A DNA stretch of 64,000 nucleotides from Epiperipatus broadwayi (lineage: Eukaryota > Onychophora > Udeonychophora > Euonychophora > Peripatidae): contig JAQFVV010006341.1 in the NCBI GenBank assembly GCA_028023455.1, positions 2,604,001 to 2,668,000 of the forward strand, in the 5' to 3' direction. Below, in pieces: positions 59,835-64,000 of the stretch (positions are counted from its first letter, which is position 1; each line of letters begins with the position of its first letter). The notes below the pieces were generated by a model. That model did no database searches. It was not told where the DNA came from and saw nothing but the letters and a program-made list of their open reading frames with translations. A program made the translations under genes and the position numbers.

Positions 59835-60625
59835 TGTTTACACAGAGGCAAAGCTCTCCATACAGTAGCCATTCAGTTAAAGCCTGAGTAATCAATGAAT
59901 GCAGGAAGGTTTTTACATAAAATCCCTATGTAGTGCCTATTCACCCAATATCCCCAGACTTGTTTCTAGCTTGTGGCTTTCATCAATGAGGAGCTTTGGA
60001 TCTGAGAGCACTGCACCTAGATCTTAGGATCTAATGCAAACCTCCAGCGGCCATATTTTATCTTATTAGCTGATTATAGAGCTTTGGGTCCAAAATGAAA
60101 ACAAATTAATGTTTTTAATTCAAGCTCATCAGCTTGTATAGTTGTAAATAAGCATTTATTTTATATAGCACTATGTTTATAATTGTAATACATTTAAAGA
60201 TCAGCCTTTCAAGCTATTTATTATTAACACTTGTAAAAAGCGCATGCACAATAGCTTGAAAGGCTGATCATTAAATGTATTGTATAGTTGTATAGATCTG
60301 AACTCAGTTCAGCATCCATACTTTTTGGTGTCTTTAATAACCACAGTCACCATAATACTATTGGGCAGGATTGGTATTAAACCAATAAACATGACATGAT
60401 CACTATTCTTTATGCTTGCACAAGCCATTTACACAGAGGAAAATTCTTAATACAGTAATGCCACTCAGTGCAAGTCAGAGTAATCAAGCTAGAAACTAGT
60501 TTGGGGATATTGGATGAGTAGACATTAGAGAGGAATTTTATGCAAAAACTTTCCTACATCCATTGATTACTCTGGCATGAATTGAATGGTGCTACTGTAT
60601 GGAGAGTTTTATCCCTGTGTAAACA
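59835..60625. repeat. Diverged ~445-bp repeat unit closed by a 139-bp inverted copy of its start
   Basis: 59835-60440 is one unit of the repeat arrayed at 49841-51090, with a 133-bp insertion inside. A second unit begins at about 60427. Bases 60487-60625 are the reverse complement of 59835-59973 (TGTTTACACAG...CTAGCTTG), so the block looks like an element with long terminal inverted repeats. No target duplication was found. Confidence 0.75.
60147..60279. mobile_element. Small hairpin insertion, 133 bp, 13-bp target duplication
   Basis: TTGTATAGTTGTA is present exactly on both sides (60134-60146 and 60280-60292), interrupting the repeat unit. Inside, 60187-60218 pairs with 60250-60281 over 32 positions with one mismatch (AATACATTTAA...CAAGCTATT). 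It is non-coding. Confidence 0.75.
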
Positions 60626-61197
60626 GCTTGGGTAAGTGTAAAGGATGGTTGTCATGTGATGCGTATGAGTAGTTATGAATTATTAAACATCTTTTATAAA
60701 ATCTTTTCCAGGAGAATCTCCTTTAAGAAGTCACTGCATATAGAAACCTCTATCGAATTCCTTAATACTGAATTGAATTCCCAAGAATTCTTCTTCCTGA
60801 CTTAACATTTATTATAAAAATAGAGATAGAATATTTTAGCTAAGTGGTTTATCTTTTGAAATATTGTTTATAAAAAATATTTTTCTATCTGGTTTATATA
60901 GTAGTCATTCTGATGGATTATGAATATTATATTGAACTTCTGATATTGATGCCATTTCTATAGATGGTGCTACGAAATCGTTTTTAGCTCAATCAGTTTG
61001 TTACTCAGTTTTGATCTGCATTATACATGCAATCCATTTCTCTTTAAGTGATGATAATAACTCCCAAATTAATTATAATTTGGGTAACTTCTTAGCAATA
61101 AATTGGGTAAATACATTGTTGGACGTTACAAAAGTTGAATCAATGCATTATACATATGCATTTTCTATTATTTAATTGGCATATTCGAAGGTTTATT
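60626..61197. other. Spacer, nothing identified
   Basis: AT-rich DNA with no recognisable gene or element. Confidence 0.5.
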
Positions 61198-61209
61198 AAA
61201 ATCAATAAA

Positions 61210-61380
61210 TCCTTTAGACTCTTCCTCTTCTTTAGTTTTGCTTTCTTTATATAGTATATAACATCAAACCTCCACTCTTTTACACTTTTAGAAAAATAAC
61301 TGCTGGGAACAGTCGAAACTGTTATCAAATTAATAAATATATTTTGCTAAAAGTGTAAAAGAGTGGAGGTTTGATGTTAT
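61210..61380. mobile_element. Small hairpin insertion, 171 bp, 12-bp target duplication
   Basis: AAAATCAATAAA lies exactly on both sides (61198-61209 and 61381-61392). Arms 61257-61291 and 61347-61381 are perfect reverse complements over 35 bp. The 55-base loop contains ACTG-CTGGGAA-CAGT followed by CGAAAC, resembling stem II and the GAAA side of a hammerhead ribozyme, but the CTGANGA side is not preserved. Confidence 0.75.
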
Positions 61381-61392
61381 AAAATCAATAAA

Positions 61393-62595
61393 GCTAGGAT
61401 AACCGAGATCTGTTCTAGAAATGGCTATTTATCTTCTTAATGTCACCCATATATCTGTCTTTTCTTAAAAAAAATCTAATTTTATATTGCAGGATTCATA
61501 TTTTATGGAGACGTGAATATTCAAGTCTTTGTTTATCTTGTTTATTATTGAGGTAGGGATAGGGTTAAGCTACTATCTTATTTCAAAATGATTAATAATC
61601 AGAATATGAATTCCTCATAAAAGGATTAATTTTTAATATAGTTAAATTAAATCTACAAGTACTGTTACTAATGTACGACCATTTCCAAAGACTACAGAAA
61701 AACATGTACAATTTAAGTGTACAGTACACTATATATGAATATAAATACTGTACTGTAAAAGCTTCTTAACAAGTTTGAAAACATTTCCGTTAGATGGCGT
61801 ATGTAAGAATTTCAATATGGTAGTTTCAATCATGTTGCATTGTAAAAGATATAGCATTTTCCATTTAAGAAATATTCAAAATATTTTACGAAAAAGAAAA
61901 TGCAAAGTTATTAATATAAGAATTTTTCCGGGTAAGATTTTTTTATATTTTAAAAATCACTGTAAATAGTTGCAGCGAGCAAATAGCGAAGTGATAATTT
62001 TATTAGATTAGTGCTCTACTAGCTTATCGTATTTCTTTTTCACTAAACCTTTGCACCAATTGTAAAGAAGTCTCATTAATGATTGCAGGGTTGAATTCGT
62101 TTAATTATATTAATAAAGAATTTTAAACATTTCTAGAAAAGCAATACTTTCACATATCTATTATGTAAACCTCCTTTGATAAATGTTTATGTTGAATAAT
62201 ATGACATTAATTGAAATAGAGGAATCAGTTCTTCATTATAAATATTTTTACACAATCATGATTGGACATCTCTTTTTGCTTCACAAAATAGAAACTTCAT
62301 GGATAGAAAATTTATAAAATCAATCACTATTGCCTAAGCTTAAAAATTGCACATGTTAACATGTACAAAAATATCAAAATGATTTTAAGATGTTATACTG
62401 GAAGAGGAATGAGCAATAGAACTTCTATGGCAAAAAAATATTCAATAATTATCTAAATGCAAAAAACTGCCGATAAAATTGATAAATAAAAACTTATAAT
62501 TGTGGGAATAAAAAATTAATGAAATTTAAAATATTAAAAAATAATTTACTAAACAAAGTTAAGCAAGATAGTATATTTTCTTTCTTTTAAAATAA
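61393..62595. other. Spacer, nothing identified
   Basis: AT-rich DNA. A 64-codon ORF at 61775-61969 is of no known family and is probably chance. Confidence 0.5.
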
Positions 62596-62610
62596 TATCT
62601 AATTTTCTGC

Positions 62611-62917
62611 ATAAATATTACTAAAATCACACTTTTCTTTATTTTTGCCATAATATCCTATAAATACAATTTATCCAAATCACTTCAAACACTTTTTAGA
62701 AAAAGACTTTATTTGTACATATACCTACACCTACGTTTCGACTGACCTGCAGTCTTCTTCAGAGACAGTTTATTTTGATCTTTTAAAAAATGTTTTTTTA
62801 AAAGATCAAAATAAACTGTCTCTGAAGAAGACTACAGGTCAATCAAAACATAGGTGTAGGTATATGTATAAATAAGGAGTTTTGCTAAAAAATGTTTGAA
62901 GAGATTTGGATAAATTG
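62611..62917. mobile_element. Palindromic insertion with hammerhead-like motif, 15-bp target duplication
   Basis: TATCTAATTTTCTGC occurs exactly at 62596-62610 and 62918-62932. The insert is 307 bp. From 62664 to the end it is a near-perfect palindrome centred at about 62792, with arms of about 125 bp. On the minus strand of the left arm CTGAAGA (62762-62756) is followed by a 4-bp stem, GACT...AGTC, and GAAAC (62739-62735). On the plus strand of the right arm the matching site has AATCAAAAC instead of AGTCGAAAC. Hammerhead ribozymes are known in pseudo-LTRs of Penelope-like elements. Here one extra A lies between the CTGAAGA core and the stem, so activity is uncertain. Confidence 0.7.
62735..62762 (-). 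ncRNA. Hammerhead-ribozyme-like core
   Basis: The order on the minus strand is CTGAAGA, one extra A, stem GACT, loop GCAGGTC (its ends can also pair), stem AGTC, then GAAAC. This is the core plus stem II of a hammerhead. A possible short stem III with GTA as cleavage triplet follows, but the stem I strands next to it pair poorly. I call it a relic or variant rather than a proven ribozyme. Confidence 0.4.
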
Positions 62918-62932
62918 TATCTAATTTTCTGC

Positions 62933-63803
62933 TTTTTTCTCCTTTAAAACTAAGTTGAGAAAAATGTAATGAAATTAATTTCTGTTTATCTGAAATCCCT
63001 TTATAAAACTATTAATATTGGCCTTGAGAGGGGGAAGGGAACAATTTTTGCTCACTTTAAAGCATTAAAATGTCAACTATTAATGAAAACACTTTCGTAT
63101 GGATTTTTTTTTTTTTTAAAAAAAAAAAACTGTTTACAAAAATTAGCATTTATTTGGAAATAAATTTAAAAAAGGCTCCTTATTGATAAAGAAGAATAGT
63201 TTTAAATGTTAAAATAATGAATAAAGATGGAAAAAATACAAGTATTTAATTATCTTTTTATTATATGTTTTTATTTAACATATTCTGTTTTTTATTCTGG
63301 CAGAATAAAATTTTGTAATTCAATTTTTATCCACCTTTCATTTCCAATGTAGTTGGAAATTTTACATATATATCGAAGCTATATATATATATGCACACAC
63401 ATATATATTTCATGTTCGAATGTTAAAAATTACAAACAAAATTTAAGTTTAAAAGTTTTAATAAATTTTATAAATAAAAATTAAATATCTATTATAAATG
63501 CACAGATAAATGTATATGGTATAATTAATTATAAAAGTTAATTGGTATTAAAAGAAAATATTTTCTAAAGTTTGTAAAAAGATAATTGATTCTAAATTTA
63601 ATTTCAAAGTAATTTGTAAGAAAAAGGTGTTTTTCTTTTAACAATAACAAAAAGTGGAAATGGCATTCCAGGAAAAGTAATTAAAATGCTTGTAAACAGA
63701 TTACTAGATTAAATTTAAGGAGATAAATAATTAAAAATAATTTAATTAAAAAGGCTGTTCTTTCCATTCAAAAATAAGAGCTTGAAAAAAGAGTATTGGA
63801 CAA
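62933..63803. other. Spacer, nothing identified
   Basis: AT-rich DNA with A and T runs and an (AT)n/(AC)n patch at about 63380. A 64-codon ORF at 62969-63163 shows no family features. Confidence 0.5.
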
Positions 63804-64000
63804 ATGAACTCTGACCTCAGTGAAAGTAATGGATTATCTATGGCTAATAAATCAGAGGATCCAAATGACGAGATGGATCCAAATTTTATTTATAAGATAG
63901 CTCAAAATTGTATAAATAATGCTGGGAATTATGTTCATGTTTATTCTATTTTGATCCTGCCAGTGATTATCATTCTGCCATTATTATTCTGCTTTAATTA
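63804..64000 (+). CDS. Possible first exon of an unrecognised membrane protein, runs off the window
   Basis: From ATG at 63804 an open frame continues to the window edge (65 codons). An in-frame TGA lies just upstream. The first part, MNSDLSESNGLSMANKSED and PNDEMDPNFIYKIAQNC, is acidic and mixed in composition, unlike the I/N/K/F noise of random AT-rich frames. It is followed by one hydrophobic segment, YSILILPVIIILPLLFCF, long enough to span a membrane. I do not recognise the protein. It could be a single-pass membrane protein or part of an element; the missing 3' part would decide. Confidence 0.4.
   Translation, partial: MNSDLSESNGLSMANKSEDPNDEMDPNFIYKIAQNCINNAGNYVHVYSILILPVIIILPLLFCFN

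Noticed and set aside
1-64000. CRISPR arrays, operons, phage or bacterial mobile systems
   Set aside because: Introns, a eukaryotic ribosomal protein gene and animal transposon types make a prokaryotic reading untenable; no spaced short repeats were seen.

Overview
The window is strongly AT-rich animal DNA. It is almost certainly from an arthropod, but I cannot name the species. Coding capacity is low, introns are long, and most of the sequence is decayed and nested transposable elements. One host gene is certain: ribosomal protein S11 (RPS11) on the minus strand. Its first three coding exons lie at 15759-15770, 13285-13410 and 2549-2754, and the last exon is off the left edge. The start sits just behind a short pyrimidine-rich (TOP/TCT-like) leader. 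Intron 2 is a GC-AG intron. The introns carry a piggyBac transposase pseudogene (10.67-12.05 kb), a Merlin-type DNA transposon relic (14.37-15.32 kb) and small hairpins.

From 16.2 to 28.3 kb lies a block of structured repeats. A foldback-like inverted repeat (16.2-17.5 kb) is followed by a pair of roughly 2 kb direct repeats, called family X (17.73-19.61 and 26.08-28.26 kb). These look like LTRs of a non-coding element. A second LTR element, family Y, sits inside X. Y has LTRs of 2170/2171 bp and only about 1.4 kb of internal sequence, holding a broken coiled-coil ORF. A solo Y LTR recurs at 46.98-49.22 kb.

From 29.9 to 49.6 kb stand three Gypsy-type LTR retrotransposons end to end: Gypsy-1 (minus, TSD GGAAT), Gypsy-2 (plus, TSD AAAAC) and Gypsy-3 (minus). 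All have disrupted gag and pol. Gypsy-1 has a tRNA-sized cassette in only one of its LTRs. Gypsy-2 carries a 5'-truncated non-LTR retrotransposon between its two gag zinc knuckles. Gypsy-3 has the solo Y LTR inside one of its own LTRs.

From 49.8 to 63 kb come a roughly 445-bp tandem repeat array, a degenerate APE-type non-LTR retrotransposon (51.5-54.2 kb), and a Penelope-like GIY-YIG endonuclease fragment between long inverted repeats (55.1-55.85 kb). These are followed by scraps of a fourth Gypsy element hosting a hAT-like miniature element. Next come three small hairpin insertions with exact 12-15 bp target duplications (60.1-62.9 kb). One of these is a near-palindrome with a hammerhead-ribozyme-like core and is the most interesting object in the window. 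At the right edge an ORF with an acidic N-terminus and one hydrophobic segment may be the first exon of another host gene.

Apart from RPS11 there is no gene network to describe. The biology is the layering of element insertions, whose order can be read from the target duplications.
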